Below the pieces are notes generated by a model. It was not told the origin of the DNA. It saw only the letters and a list, made by a program, of their open reading frames with translations, and searched no databases. The position numbers were made by a program, and so were the translations under genes. A DNA stretch of 64,000 nucleotides. It comes from Pseudomonadota bacterium (GTDB lineage: Bacteria > Pseudomonadota > Gammaproteobacteria > Burkholderiales > Burkholderiaceae_C). Of this stretch, positions 17,064 to 26,525 are shown one piece after another. Within the stretch, counting starts at the first letter, position 1, and every line of letters starts with the position of its first letter. The DNA is taken from positions 124,001 to 188,000 of the forward strand of contig JAKARB010000010.1 of NCBI GenBank assembly GCA_021819435.1. Reading direction: 5' to 3'.

Positions 17064-18254
17064 TCAAGCCGGGTAGAGCGCGCCCAGCACGCGCGGCCCC
17101 CGTGCCCCGGTCACCGTGGGCAGGTTGCCGGGCCGGCGGTGAACGTGGGCCCAGGCCAGCCAGGCGAAGGCGGCGGCTTCCACCTGCATCACGCCGAGTC
17201 CTCGCTCGTCGGAGCGGCACACGCACACACCGGGCAGTTGCCGGGCCAGGCGCAGCATCAAGTCCCCATTGAGGGCGCCGCCGCCGCACACCACCACCTC
17301 GGTCGCATCGGGGGCGTGGTCGAGCACGGCCTGGGCGGCGGAGCGGGCGGTCAACTCGCACAGCGTGGCCTGCACGTCCCGGGCGAGGTCGGGGGCGGTT
17401 TGCGGTGGGGTGTCCGGCGCATTCGCCAAGTCGCCCGCCAGTCCGTGAGGGGCGAGCCAGCGCCGCAGCCAGTCTGCGTTGAACAGGTCTCGCCCGGTGC
17501 TCTTGGGTGGCGGCAGGGCAAAGAAGGGGTCGGCCAGGGCATGGCCCAGCCAGACTTGGTGCACGGTGCCGGCCGCGCCCCAATCGCCGTTGGCGTCGAA
17601 AGCCTGGCCTGTCTGGCGGTGGCACCACATGTCGAGCAGCGCGTTGCCCGGGCCGCAGTCGAAGCCGAGCGGCTCGTGTCCTGGCTGCAGGATGCTCAGG
17701 TTGGCCATGCCACCGATGTTGAGCACGACCACCGTGCGGTCGGCCCGCGCGAAGACGGCTTCGTGGAAAGCGGGCACCAGCGGCGCGCCCTGGCCGCCGG
17801 CCGCCACGTCACGGCTGCGGAAATCCGAAACCACGTCGATGCCGGTGAGTTCGGCCAGCAGGGCGGGTTGGTTGAGTTGCAGCGTGTAGCCGAGTTCGGG
17901 GCGGTGGCGCACCGTCTGGCCATGCGCGCCGATGGCGCGGACCTCCACGGGCAACACCTGGGCCTGTTCACACACGGCCTGGGCCACCTTGGCGTACAGC
18001 ACCGCCAGCGCCTGCGAGGCGAGGGCGGCCTGGTGGAGTTCGTCGTTGCCCGGCGTGTTCAGGTCCAGCAGGGCCTGGCGCAAGGTGGGCGGGAAGGGGA
18101 TGTGCGCGTGGGCCTGGGTTTGCCAGCGGCCATCGGCCAGCTGGCTCAGCACGCCGTCCACGCCGTCGAGCGAAGTGCCGGACATCAGCCCGATGTAGAG
18201 CTCGCCCGCGCCGGCCCTGGCCTGGGTCAACCCAGGTGACGAGGCGGAACTCAT
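17064..18254 (-). CDS. anmK: Anhydro-N-acetylmuramic acid kinase
   Basis: A 396-residue sugar kinase of peptidoglycan recycling; it opens and phosphorylates 1,6-anhydro-MurNAc to MurNAc-6-phosphate. The family start LYIGLMSGTSLDGVD (about residues 19-33) and the ASKHA-type motifs VVLNIGGMANLS and CGGGALNGDLM are present. The ATG at 18254, with GAGGCGAACGC before it, is preferred over an upstream TTG that overlaps the peptidase stop. It lies downstream of the M23 peptidase gene on the same strand. Together with murU it marks the MurU-type recycling route. Confidence 0.95.
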   Translation of the reverse strand: MSSASSPGLTQARAGAGELYIGLMSGTSLDGVDGVLSQLADGRWQTQAHAHIPFPPTLRQALLDLNTPGNDELHQAALASQALAVLYAKVAQAVCEQAQVLPVEVRAIGAHGQTVRHRPELGYTLQLNQPALLAELTGIDVVSDFRSRDVAAGGQGAPLVPAFHEAVFARADRTVVVLNIGGMANLSILQPGHEPLGFDCGPGNALLDMWCHRQTGQAFDANGDWGAAGTVHQVWLGHALADPFFALPPPKSTGRDLFNADWLRRWLAPHGLAGDLANAPDTPPQTAPDLARDVQATLCELTARSAAQAVLDHAPDATEVVVCGGGALNGDLMLRLARQLPGVCVCRSDERGLGVMQVEAAAFAWLAWAHVHRRPGNLPTVTGARGPRVLGALYPA

Positions 18255-18276
18255 GCGTTCGCCTCGGGCAACCCGC

Positions 18277-19752
18277 TCATTCAAAGCGAGGGCCGGACTG
18301 CGCGCCCGCCGCCTGCCACTCGCTAGCCATCTTCAGGCGCTCGGCGATGTCCACGGCCTTGCTGCGGAACTGCGCCAAGGCCTGAGCCGACAGTTGCAGG
18401 CTCTCGGACGCACGCGCAATCGTCATCGGATCGACCTGTTGGCCACCCACCTTGAATTCGAAGTGCAGGTGCGGGCCCGTGGCCCAGCCGGTGGCGCCCA
18501 CGGCCCCGATGCGCTCACCCTGCTCGACACGCTCGCCGCGCCGCACGTCGATGCGGCTGAGGTGGGCGTAGACGGTGCTGCGGTTGCCGCTGTGCTGAAT
18601 CTGCACCACGTTGCCGTAACCGTTCTGCCAGCCCGCGAATGTCACCACGCCTTCACCCACGGTGCGCACGGCGGTGCCGGTGGGGGCGCCAAAGTCCACG
18701 CCCAGGTGGGCGCGCCAGGTCTTCTGGATGGGGTGGAAGCGCATCGCGAAACCCGAGGTCACGCGTGAGAAAGCCAGCGGCGACGACAGGAAGGCGCGCA
18801 CCTTGCTTCGCCCGGTCAGGTCGAAGTAGGCGCCCTTGCGGCCTGGCTCCTGGTGCCAGACGGCGTCATGCACCTCGCCTTTGTTGATGAAGCGCGCGGC
18901 CAGCACGCGCCCGGCCGGGTTGCCCCAGGTCACCGGCTCGCCCTCGGCCAAGTGGGCTTCATAGAGCACGCTGAAGGCATCGCCCTTGCGCAATTCGCGG
19001 CGGAAGTCGATGTCGTTGCCGAAGATTTCGGCGATCTGGTTGGTGACGACATCCGGGATGCGGGCGTCATCGGCTGCGGCATACAGCGATGACTGGATCG
19101 TGGCTGACGCCATCTGTGGCGCGCGTTCAAGGGGCAGCACGGCGTGCTGCACCGAGAAGCCGCCCTGCGGCAGGCGGCTGATCAGGATTTTGGTGAAATG
19201 GATGTCGATGTCGGCGCTGGTGTCGGCCGGGCCGCGCACCACCAACTCGATCAGCTTGCCGTCTTCGACGATGGCCTTGACCGACTTGCCCAGGCGGCCT
19301 TGCAGGATGGTGCTGGCCACCGGGTCGTTGCGCACGAACTGGGCCGCATCCATGTCGTCAACGCCCAGGCGCTTGAGCAGGGTGTCGGCGGTGTCGGCCG
19401 AGCGGGTCACCTCGCTGCGGTACAGGCGCAGGCTCTGCAAGTCCAGGCGCTGCAATTGCACGGACAGGTCCGCCGGCTCGACGGCTTGCGTGATCTGGGT
19501 GATGACGGGCGAGGGCCCCTCGGGCAGGTTGGTCAGCGGGGCGACACCGAAGGCGGTGACGGCGGAACCTGCCAGCAGGGTCAGGACGGCGGCGCTGATG
19601 CGGCGGGGATGGCGATGGGCTGCGTTCTGGAAGGCTCGGGCAGCGGTGGCGATGGGTGCCAGTCTGAGTGACTGGAGCGTGTCGATCAGGCGATCGACCA
19701 ATCGGGAAGAAGCCAAAACGGGTTTCCTGTCAGCATGCAGAGAGGCGCTCAT
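18277..19752 (-). CDS. M23 family metallopeptidase (MepM-like peptidoglycan endopeptidase)
   Basis: A 491-residue protein. One hydrophobic segment near residues 45-65 acts as signal or anchor. A long spacer domain follows, then a LytM/M23 domain. Zinc-site motifs are HLGVDFGAP (about 375) and HLHFEF (about 447), with AHLSRID between. It probably cleaves peptide cross-links in the periplasm to allow wall growth. AAGGGGGGCGAC precedes the ATG at 19752. It is divergent from tyrS and just upstream of anmK. Confidence 0.93.
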   Translation of the reverse strand: MSASLHADRKPVLASSRLVDRLIDTLQSLRLAPIATAARAFQNAAHRHPRRISAAVLTLLAGSAVTAFGVAPLTNLPEGPSPVITQITQAVEPADLSVQLQRLDLQSLRLYRSEVTRSADTADTLLKRLGVDDMDAAQFVRNDPVASTILQGRLGKSVKAIVEDGKLIELVVRGPADTSADIDIHFTKILISRLPQGGFSVQHAVLPLERAPQMASATIQSSLYAAADDARIPDVVTNQIAEIFGNDIDFRRELRKGDAFSVLYEAHLAEGEPVTWGNPAGRVLAARFINKGEVHDAVWHQEPGRKGAYFDLTGRSKVRAFLSSPLAFSRVTSGFAMRFHPIQKTWRAHLGVDFGAPTGTAVRTVGEGVVTFAGWQNGYGNVVQIQHSGNRSTVYAHLSRIDVRRGERVEQGERIGAVGATGWATGPHLHFEFKVGGQQVDPMTIARASESLQLSAQALAQFRSKAVDIAERLKMASEWQAAGAQSGPRFE

Positions 19753-19872
19753 GTCGCCCCCCTTAAAATGAGCTCCCTGGCTACGCAAGCTGGGTGCCTG
19801 CGCGCGCGATGCGCGGAGTATAGCGGGCAGCTACTGCCTTTCCGCCTGCTGATTTTCACCTGTTGGTTCACC

Positions 19873-21126
19873 ATGTCTCACCCCGAAAAAGCGTCCGAAG
19901 CCCTGCCAGACCACCCCATCACAGATCGTGTGAAGGAAGCGCTGGCGATCACGCGCCGAGGCGTGGACGAACTGCTGCCCGAGGCCGAATGGCTGCGAAA
20001 GCTGGCTCGCTCTGAAGCCACCGGGGTGCCCCTGCGCATCAAGCTCGGCCTGGATCCGACCGCGCCCGACATTCACCTGGGCCACACCGTGGTGCTCAAC
20101 AAACTGCGCCAGTTACAGGATATCGGCCACCAGGTGATCTTCTTGATCGGCGATTTCACATCGCTGATTGGCGACCCCTCCGGGCGCAACACCACCCGCC
20201 CGCCGCTGACGCCCGAGCAGGTCAAGGCCAACGCCGAGACCTACTACAAGCAGGCCAGCTTGGTCCTGGACCCCGAGCGAACCGAGATCCGCTACAACAG
20301 CGAGTGGTGCGATGCCCTGGGCGCGCGCGGCATGATCCAGCTCGCCAGCCGCTACACCGTGGCGCGCATGATGGAGCGCAACGACTTCCACGACCGATTC
20401 CACGCCGGCACCTCGATCAGCGTGCACGAGTTCCTCTACCCGCTGATGCAGGGCTACGACTCCGTTGCCCTGAAGTCCGATCTCGAGCTCGGTGGCACCG
20501 ACCAGAAGTTCAACCTGCTGATGGGCCGTCACCTGCAAGCCGAATATGGCCAGGAGGCTCAGTGCATCCTCACCATGCCCTTGCTGGTGGGGCTGGACGG
20601 CGTCGAGAAGATGTCGAAGTCCAAGAACAACTACATCGGCATCAGCGAGGCCCCGAACGACATGTTCGGCAAGCTCATGAGCATCAGCGACGACCTGATG
20701 TGGACGTATTTCACCCTGCTGAGCTTTCGTTCGCTGGATGAAATCGAGCGCCTGAAGGCCGAATGCGCTGCGGGCCGCAACCCGCGCGACGCCAAGGTGA
20801 TGCTGGGTAAGGAGATCGTCAGCCGCTTCCATGGCGCCGCTGCCGCCGATACCGCCTTGCAGGATTTCGTCAACCGCTCGAAGGGCGGCGTGCCGGACGA
20901 CATCCCCGAGGTGAAGCTGAGCGCTTCCCCCGAGGGGTTGGGCATCGGAGCGCTGCTCAAGCAGGCGGGCCTCGTGCCTTCCAGCAGCGAGGCGAACCGC
21001 CTGATCGAACAGGGTGGGGTGAAGGTCGACGGGCAGCCGGTGTCCGACAAAAGCCTGAAGCTGCCGGCCGGGGTGTTCGTCGTGCAGGTAGGTAAGCGCA
21101 AGTTCGCACGCGTGACGCTCGATTGA
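19873..21126 (+). CDS. tyrS: Tyrosine--tRNA ligase
   Basis: A 417-residue class I aminoacyl-tRNA synthetase. The HIGH-type motif is PDIHLGHT (about residues 58-65), and the KMSKS loop is KMSKSKNNY (about 246-254). A C-terminal S4 RNA-binding domain (about 345-415) includes [16 protein letters not shown]. The length and short insertion pattern fit the TyrZ-like subgroup common in betaproteobacteria. The ATG at 19873 is chosen over an upstream extension in the divergent promoter region. Confidence 0.97.
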   Translation: MSHPEKASEALPDHPITDRVKEALAITRRGVDELLPEAEWLRKLARSEATGVPLRIKLGLDPTAPDIHLGHTVVLNKLRQLQDIGHQVIFLIGDFTSLIGDPSGRNTTRPPLTPEQVKANAETYYKQASLVLDPERTEIRYNSEWCDALGARGMIQLASRYTVARMMERNDFHDRFHAGTSISVHEFLYPLMQGYDSVALKSDLELGGTDQKFNLLMGRHLQAEYGQEAQCILTMPLLVGLDGVEKMSKSKNNYIGISEAPNDMFGKLMSISDDLMWTYFTLLSFRSLDEIERLKAECAAGRNPRDAKVMLGKEIVSRFHGAAAADTALQDFVNRSKGGVPDDIPEVKLSASPEGLGIGALLKQAGLVPSSSEANRLIEQGGVKVDGQPVSDKSLKLPAGVFVVQVGKRKFARVTLD

Positions 21127-21416
21127 AGCAGGTTTGAGGCGGTTTTTGACCCCTTCCGGCCCACGAAAAACGTGAATTTCACCGATTACGTGTTTCCCCT
21201 ACCCTTGGCTGAGGGGGCGAGTGCCTTGCCAGGGAGGGTGGGTTGACGGATTGTTGCAATCTTCGGGAAACCTAACTTGTTCCGACATGGTGCGCGGTTC
21301 AAGATGTGCACGAAGCAGGTGGTACCAGCCTGCCGGCGGTCGGGGAGCTTGCGGACGCCCTGGCCAGCCTGAAGTTCTCTTAACAAGCACGTCCGCATAA
21401 GAGAGTGGAGATCACA

Positions 21417-22247
21417 ATGAAATTCAATCTGAAGAGCCTGGTCGTGGCCGCAGCCTTCCTGGCTGCCGGTGCTGCCCACGCTGATTCGTTCACCGTGAAC
21501 GAAGGCGGTTCCCTGGATGTTGGTGGCTACCGCATCAGCGGTCTGGTGGGCTCTGGCACCCTGTCCTTCTCGCAAGACCTGCTCGACACCCTGAACCTGG
21601 GTGTGGTTCAAGTGTCCAACTACGGTCGCGCCACTTCCACCATCGAGGGTGGTGCGGGGGGCTACACCTCCGTCAGCGCTGCTGCACCGGTCACCTCGCT
21701 GACCGGCTCGCCGATCACCTCCAGCACCGTGGCCATCACGGACGTTGGCACCGCTGGCGGCGCCACCCAGACCTTGACCTCAGACGGTGTTGACGCTGGC
21801 GTGGCGGATGGCACTGGCTTCATTACCATCACCGACCTGCGCGTTGACCTGGTGAACAAGGATGTGTACGCCACCCTGATCGGTGACAACGGCGTGGGCA
21901 CCCTGACCAACCAAAAGGTCTGGCATTTCGAGTCGATGACTGGCCCGACCACCTTCGATCTGGATGCGATCATCGCCGCCGGGGGCACCATCACGGTGAA
22001 CAACACCCTGAACAGGCTCACGATGTACCAGGACGCCCTGAACACCCTCATTCAGGCCACCAATCTGAATGGTCTTGGCGGCGGTACCCTTGCCGGGGTG
22101 AACGATGGGCTCAACGGCTTTGGTTCGATCAGTTCGAGCATCACCATCTCGGTGTCCGCTGTGCCTGAGCCCTCCACCTACGCCCTGATGGGTGTTGGCC
22201 TGGTCGGCATCGGCCTGTTCGCTCGCCGTCGCCGCGAAGTGCGCTGA
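21417..22247 (+). CDS. PEP-CTERM sorting domain-containing secreted protein (paralogue A)
   Basis: A 276-residue protein with a Sec signal peptide (to about AAHA, residue 22) and a Thr/Ser/Gly-rich beta body. The C-terminal exosortase tripartite tail has VPEPSTYALMGVGLVGI, then a helix and the basic FARRRREVR. Such proteins are cut and anchored by an exosortase (EpsH/XrtA), but no exosortase gene lies in this window. It is clearly related to the next gene: both contain SVSAAAPVT, a GSGTLSFS segment and GVGTL..GPTTF. GAGAGTGGAG precedes the ATG. The 290-bp gap upstream shows no convincing promoter. Confidence 0.85.
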   Translation: MKFNLKSLVVAAAFLAAGAAHADSFTVNEGGSLDVGGYRISGLVGSGTLSFSQDLLDTLNLGVVQVSNYGRATSTIEGGAGGYTSVSAAAPVTSLTGSPITSSTVAITDVGTAGGATQTLTSDGVDAGVADGTGFITITDLRVDLVNKDVYATLIGDNGVGTLTNQKVWHFESMTGPTTFDLDAIIAAGGTITVNNTLNRLTMYQDALNTLIQATNLNGLGGGTLAGVNDGLNGFGSISSSITISVSAVPEPSTYALMGVGLVGIGLFARRRREVR

Positions 22248-22447
22248 GTCCCGAACCAGGGATGCCCCGCCCCCTCATGCAGGGGGAATTCACGGGGCAC
22301 CCCACCTGTTCGTGGTGCATTGCACGCTTCGACAGGGAGTTCCCCGATGCTTCAAGGTGAGCTCCCTCGTACAGTGGATCCAAGTCAGCAAGACTTGAAA
22401 TAACAAACCAAGCTTGCTCCAATCGACACCCTAATGTGGAGAAATCG

Positions 22448-23320
22448 ATGAAATTCAACAAGAACCTGATCGCCGCCACCGCCTTCCTGGCCATCGCTGG
22501 CGTTGCTCACGCTGCTGGTCCTGATCCAGTTGAAACCAACACGCTGAACCGTGGTGAGTCCATCGCCAGTAATGGCTATACCTTCAGCGACTTGTCCGGC
22601 AGCGGTACCCTGAGCTTCTCCAAGTCGCTCATCACGGCGCTGAACCTGGCTTTTGTGGCCATGCAGGCTGTTCCTGAAGCCACCCTGAACATTTCGACTT
22701 CGAAGAATGCCTCCGGCGCTGTCAAGTACGTCAGCGTCAGCGCTGCTGCCCCTGTGACTGGCCTGACCAGCACCTTCGACGGCGCCACTGTGAACGTGCT
22801 CAGCGTGCAAACCAATGGTGGCTCGCTGCAGACCGTGGGTAAGAACACTGCCACCAACGGCCCTGGTTCGCTGAGCATCAGCGACCTGAAGGTTGACCTG
22901 ACCACCAAGACCATCTACGCCGACATCGTTGGCGCCAATGGTGTGGGCACGCTGAACGACTACGCCCTGTGGAAGTACGACAGCATTTCCGGCCCGACCA
23001 CGTTCAGCCTGGATCCCCACGCTCCCGCCAGCTCTGGTGCCAAGACCCTGTCGTCGACCAACACCCTGACGGGTCTGTTCCTGGTCAATGCCGCTGACGT
23101 CGACAACATCTTCGTCAAGGCGCTGAACCTGAACAACACTGGCAGGTCGGGTATCAACACCGTCAACACCCGTAGCTCTACGAACACAGACGGTTTCGGC
23201 TCTATCACGTCCAACATCACCGTGATCGCCACCCCGATCCCGGAACCCAGCACCTATGCCCTGATGGGCGTGGGCCTGGTTGGTCTGGCTCTGTTCGGCC
23301 GCCGTCGCGCTGCTCGCTGA
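22448..23320 (+). CDS. PEP-CTERM sorting domain-containing secreted protein (paralogue B)
   Basis: A 290-residue protein with a signal peptide ending near AHA (residue 22) and a beta-rich secreted body. The sorting tail is IPEPSTYALMGVGLVGL plus FGRRRAAR. It follows paralogue A by 200 bp and shares its framework: GSGTLSFS, YVSVSAAAPVTGL, ISDLKVDL and GANGVGTL..SGPTTFSL. The pair probably arose by tandem duplication. A terminator follows. Its function is unknown; relatives are often linked to exopolysaccharide or biofilm matrix. Confidence 0.85.
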   Translation: MKFNKNLIAATAFLAIAGVAHAAGPDPVETNTLNRGESIASNGYTFSDLSGSGTLSFSKSLITALNLAFVAMQAVPEATLNISTSKNASGAVKYVSVSAAAPVTGLTSTFDGATVNVLSVQTNGGSLQTVGKNTATNGPGSLSISDLKVDLTTKTIYADIVGANGVGTLNDYALWKYDSISGPTTFSLDPHAPASSGAKTLSSTNTLTGLFLVNAADVDNIFVKALNLNNTGRSGINTVNTRSSTNTDGFGSITSNITVIATPIPEPSTYALMGVGLVGLALFGRRRAAR

Positions 23321-23362
23321 GCACATTGAGTGTCACACGGGGCTCGCGCTCCGTGTGCGACC

Positions 23363-23392
23363 AGCCGCTCGCTACCGTGAGCGGCTTTTTTA
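23363..23392 (+). terminator. Terminator after PEP-CTERM paralogue B
   Basis: AGCCGCTC (23363-23370) pairs with GAGCGGCT (23379-23386) around loop GCTACCGT, followed by a six-T run. Confidence 0.9.
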
Positions 23393-23451
23393 TTGCACCC
23401 GATTTTCCCCCCTGAAGCGGCCCATCACGAAGTCGCTAGGAGACAGACAGC

Positions 23452-24585
23452 ATGCCTTCCCGTCGATTTGGTTTCCCGCAGCTCGCGGTGATCACCCTGG
23501 CTGCATGCGTGGCCATGCCAGCCTTTGCCCAGCAGCAGACGAACACGATTTTCCCCACTGGCTGGGACAGCAGCGTGCGCAGCCGTTTGTTCATGCGGAT
23601 TGGCTATACCTCGGCCTTTACTCGCACCAAATCGGAAGATGTGAAGGATCTCTCCGGGTTCGTGACTTCACGTGAGGACATCAACAAAGCCCTGGATCTG
23701 GGTAAAACCATCACTGACGAATGCAACGCAGGAACCCGGACTGGAGCGGACTGCACTCGTTACGCGGACGGCAGTAGCGGTTTGACGTGGGACAGCTTTG
23801 CCCGAGGCGTGTTGAATGATGCCTTTGATGCAGATGGGGTCGACGGCATCGGCACTCCTGCGGGTATCAAGGCCAGGGCGCAAAAGAACCTGGGCACGCC
23901 TACTGTCTCAGTTGGGTACTGGTTGGATGACGATCGCAAATGGTTGCTGGAAGGCTTTGTGCTGGCCATGCCCATGAGCGTCAAGATCTACGGTGAAGGT
24001 GTGCGCTGGGATGGAACGCCAAACAGCGTCAACGGTAAGCAAATCGCAACCACGAAGTTGTTGCCACCTCTGGTCATCGGTAGCTATAACTTTGGTGACG
24101 CCAAGACTTGGCCGGTGCGGCCATATGCCGGTATCGGTGTCATGTACGCCATTTTTTACGGTGCCAAGACCACGGCTTTCCTAGACTCCTATGTGGGAGG
24201 CAAGACCACCATCTCCACTAAAAATGTCTTTGGTGTGGGGCCATTCGTGGGATTCCAAGCGCCGTTGAATGATTCCCTTCATCTCAATCTATCTGTCGGA
24301 CAGATAGGCCTGCGTACCACCTCCCGCCTGGTGACATCTAACACCACGATCAATTCCGGCGCAGCTGTTCTCACCGATTTGTCCAAGAACCTTGCGGAAG
24401 CAGTTGCCAATGGTGACTCCATTCTGCAGGGCGACACCGGTGACAACACCGTGGGTGGTACCACTTTGATCACAGAACTGATTGCCCGTAATCGAGGTCA
24501 GGCCAACCTGGGCACTTATGTGCGCGAGGAGAAGATGAAGATCACCAACACCATCGTGACCCTCAGCGTCGGCTATAACTTCTGA
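23452..24585 (+). CDS. OmpW-like outer membrane beta-barrel protein
   Basis: A 377-residue protein with a signal peptide cleaved near PAFA (residue 26). Amphipathic strands follow and resemble the OmpW family: TPTVSVGYWLDDDRKW, the LPPLVIGSYNF turn, VRPYAGIGVMYAIFY, and a final strand ending VGYNF. A terminal aromatic residue is typical for BAM-inserted barrels. OmpW proteins are usually about 200-250 residues. Here extra segments at about 45-140 and 300-345 would form long loops. The protein lies between the two pairs of secreted paralogues. AGGAGACAGACAGC precedes the ATG. Confidence 0.8.
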   Translation: MPSRRFGFPQLAVITLAACVAMPAFAQQQTNTIFPTGWDSSVRSRLFMRIGYTSAFTRTKSEDVKDLSGFVTSREDINKALDLGKTITDECNAGTRTGADCTRYADGSSGLTWDSFARGVLNDAFDADGVDGIGTPAGIKARAQKNLGTPTVSVGYWLDDDRKWLLEGFVLAMPMSVKIYGEGVRWDGTPNSVNGKQIATTKLLPPLVIGSYNFGDAKTWPVRPYAGIGVMYAIFYGAKTTAFLDSYVGGKTTISTKNVFGVGPFVGFQAPLNDSLHLNLSVGQIGLRTTSRLVTSNTTINSGAAVLTDLSKNLAEAVANGDSILQGDTGDNTVGGTTLITELIARNRGQANLGTYVREEKMKITNTIVTLSVGYNF

Positions 24586-24759
24586 CGTACAGGGCTATCC
24601 CTGAACTTTCCGGGGCGCCCCTTGAGGTAACTCGTGTTCTATTCCACGGTTGCAAGAGGGCAGCCACCCATTCCGGGGGGACGATAGATCTGGCCGAACA
24701 CCCATGATGAGAGCCATGGTCACCCGGATGGGTTGGGTGGCCGCCACTCAGGAGTCACC

Positions 24760-25443
24760 ATGCATCACTTCTCTCTTCGTCTGAGCACCGTTGCCGCCAT
24801 CGTCAGCCTGTCCGCCGTCTCGGCCCACGCTGGTCTGACGCTGCCCACCAACTTCCTGGTGGCCAACTCGGTCCAGGAGTTCACGTCCGACAACCTGGAT
24901 TCGTTCGCCACGGTGAGCCTGTCCATCTCTGCTCGTGGCACGGCTTCCGCTGTGAAGGCTGGTCCCTATGACACGCCTGCTGCCTTCAGCTTCCCCATCA
25001 CGAAGGTCGTGATCGGTTCGAAGCTGAACATCGAGTCGGGTTCCGCCATGGGCGCTGCGCTGTTCTTCAATCGCTTCAACGAGGACACCGGCGCCGTCCT
25101 GGGCCTGACCCTGGCGAACTTCACGATCGACTACAACAAGAAGCAGGTTCTTGCTGACACCACGCCAAAAGGCGGCACCACGATCAAGATGATGCCTCTT
25201 TACGACTTCACCGTGAAGCAGGCGCTGGCGATGAAGTACAGCTTCCCACTGACCATCACGCTGCACGAGCAGTTGGGTGACTTGAAGCTGACGGCCAAGG
25301 CCAAGGAGGTGATGAACACGGTCCTTGAGTTGCCTGACGTCGCCCAAGACGCGCTGAATTTCAACTTTGGCACGCTGACTCAGGACGTCACAACCAAACT
25401 GCGTTCTAAGGCCGTCAGCACCACACCTTATGTGGCCAAGTGA
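24760..25443 (+). CDS. Secreted protein of unknown function (paralogue C)
   Basis: A 227-residue protein with a signal peptide ending near SAHA (residue 25) and a beta-rich body. It has no PEP-CTERM tail and ends TTPYVAK. It is closely related to the gene 350 bp downstream: both carry LTLP/LTIP at the mature start, NSVQ.FT.DNLDSF, FPITKVVIGS/FPVTKIVIGS, LTLANFTIDY and FGTLTQDV/YGTLTQDV. The strand pattern (FTIDY..K.VLAD) loosely recalls the two PEP-CTERM neighbours, so all four may share an ancestor (inference). Function is not recognised. A terminator follows. Confidence 0.78.
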   Translation: MHHFSLRLSTVAAIVSLSAVSAHAGLTLPTNFLVANSVQEFTSDNLDSFATVSLSISARGTASAVKAGPYDTPAAFSFPITKVVIGSKLNIESGSAMGAALFFNRFNEDTGAVLGLTLANFTIDYNKKQVLADTTPKGGTTIKMMPLYDFTVKQALAMKYSFPLTITLHEQLGDLKLTAKAKEVMNTVLELPDVAQDALNFNFGTLTQDVTTKLRSKAVSTTPYVAK

Positions 25444-25493
25444 CTGTGCTTGAGGTAATGGGGTTGAGCTAGCAGCAACCTCCCTACCGAGCC

Positions 25494-25519
25494 AAAGCGA
25501 CCTCCGGGTCGCTTTTTTT
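25494..25519 (+). terminator. Terminator after paralogue C
   Basis: AAAGCGACC pairs with GGTCGCTTT around loop TCCG, followed by a T tract. Confidence 0.9.
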
Positions 25520-25628
25520 ATGATGCACGGCCACGGCGCAGCCGACCACTCTCCAGTCATCAAAAATGGGGCATTTTGTGATGGGTGGTGGTTACCCTGG
25601 TTGTTGGCATCATTTAACGCTCAGGGAT

Positions 25629-25652
25629 AGCCCTCGAGGAGGGCTGTTTTTT
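25629..25652 (+). terminator. Second terminator-like hairpin between paralogues C and D
   Basis: AGCCCTC (25629-25635) pairs with GAGGGCT (25639-25645) with a 3-base loop, followed by G and six T. It lies downstream of an already complete terminator, so it may end a separate short transcript or attenuate paralogue D. Confidence 0.6.
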
Positions 25653-25790
25653 GGGGGGATTCCCCCGCCTCCTACCCGCATTCAAGGGGCCACAGCAGCG
25701 CAGCTTGTTGCCATCATGAAGTCACCGATCAACGCAATTCATAGCAATTGATCGCCGCCCCTGAACTCAAGATCACCTGATGGAGAACAC

Positions 25791-26492
25791 ATGAAACTCG
25801 CCGCTGTTTCCCTCCGCGCCGCTGCTGCCGCCGTCGCTCTGTTTGCTGTCTCGGCTGCTCACGCCGACCTGACCATCCCCTTCGCCTGGACCGAATCGAA
25901 CTCCGTGCAAGCCTTCACCCAGGACAACCTGGACAGCTTTGACTTGGTTCACCTGTCGGTGGTTGCCAAGGGCAATGCCACCGCCCTCGGCACCCCGATC
26001 AACGGCGGTTCTGGTTCGGTGAACTACCAGTCGTACAGCTTCCCCGTGACCAAGATCGTCATCGGCTCCGACCTGTCGATCAAGTCTGGTCAGGCATCTG
26101 GCTCGGCCCTGTTCTTCGATCGCTTTGACGATGACACCGGTGACAAATACGGCCTGACCCTGGCCAACTTCACCATCGACTACGCCAACAAGAAGGTGCT
26201 GGCCGATATCACCCCCATGGGCGGCACCACCAGCGCTCAGGCTCCCCTGTACACCTTCAACGTCAACACCAAGCTGGCTCTGAAGTACAAGTTCCCCCTG
26301 ACAGTCACCGGTCACGAAGTGCTGGACAACCTGCTGTTGACCGACGGTGCCAAGGCCGCTTTCAATTCGGCGCTGAAGCTGCCCGACGTTGCTCAGGGCG
26401 CTCTGGGCTTCGTCTACGGCACCCTGACCCAGGACGTGAGCACCAACCTGCGCAAGAAGTCGATCTCTTCGACCCCCTACGTCGCCAAGTGA
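25791..26492 (+). CDS. Secreted protein of unknown function (paralogue D)
   Basis: A 233-residue protein with a signal peptide ending near SAAHA (residue 24) and the same body as paralogue C. Shared blocks include NSVQAFTQDNLDSFDLVHLS, FPVTKIVIGSDLSIKSG, ALFFDRFDDDTG, LTLANFTIDYANKKVLAD, LPDVAQGALGF and YGTLTQDVSTNLRKK. It has no sorting tail and ends STPYVAK. Its codon use, rich in CTG and GCC, looks like that of a well expressed gene. GGAGAACAC precedes the ATG, and a strong terminator follows the stop. Confidence 0.78.
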   Translation: MKLAAVSLRAAAAAVALFAVSAAHADLTIPFAWTESNSVQAFTQDNLDSFDLVHLSVVAKGNATALGTPINGGSGSVNYQSYSFPVTKIVIGSDLSIKSGQASGSALFFDRFDDDTGDKYGLTLANFTIDYANKKVLADITPMGGTTSAQAPLYTFNVNTKLALKYKFPLTVTGHEVLDNLLLTDGAKAAFNSALKLPDVAQGALGFVYGTLTQDVSTNLRKKSISSTPYVAK

Positions 26493-26525
26493 TTGAGCGG
26501 GGCTTCGGCCCCGGCCAAGCAGTCA

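Larger units (their letters stand above)
25444..25790. other. Intergenic region between the secreted paralogues C and D
   Basis: This 347-bp stretch has no credible gene. It contains the terminator of paralogue C, a second terminator-like hairpin about 110 bp later (25629-25652), and an inverted repeat GATCAA...TTGATC (25727-25732 and 25748-25753), 38 bases before the next start. The repeat could be an operator. See findings. Confidence 0.5.

Noticed and set aside
22263-22299. Nested GC hairpin after PEP-CTERM paralogue A as a terminator
   Set aside because: TGCCCCG/CGGGGCA with inner CCCCCT/AGGGGG folds well but has no T tract, so it was not listed as a terminator. It may still be an RNA stability element.
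22381-22397. CAAGTC-AGCAA-GACTTG palindrome upstream of PEP-CTERM paralogue B as an operator
   Set aside because: A single 6-bp inverted repeat is too likely by chance in a 200-bp gap, and no second copy was found near the paralogues.
25566-25751. 61-codon open frame between the secreted paralogues C and D
   Set aside because: No ribosome binding site, no family resemblance, and it runs through a terminator hairpin.
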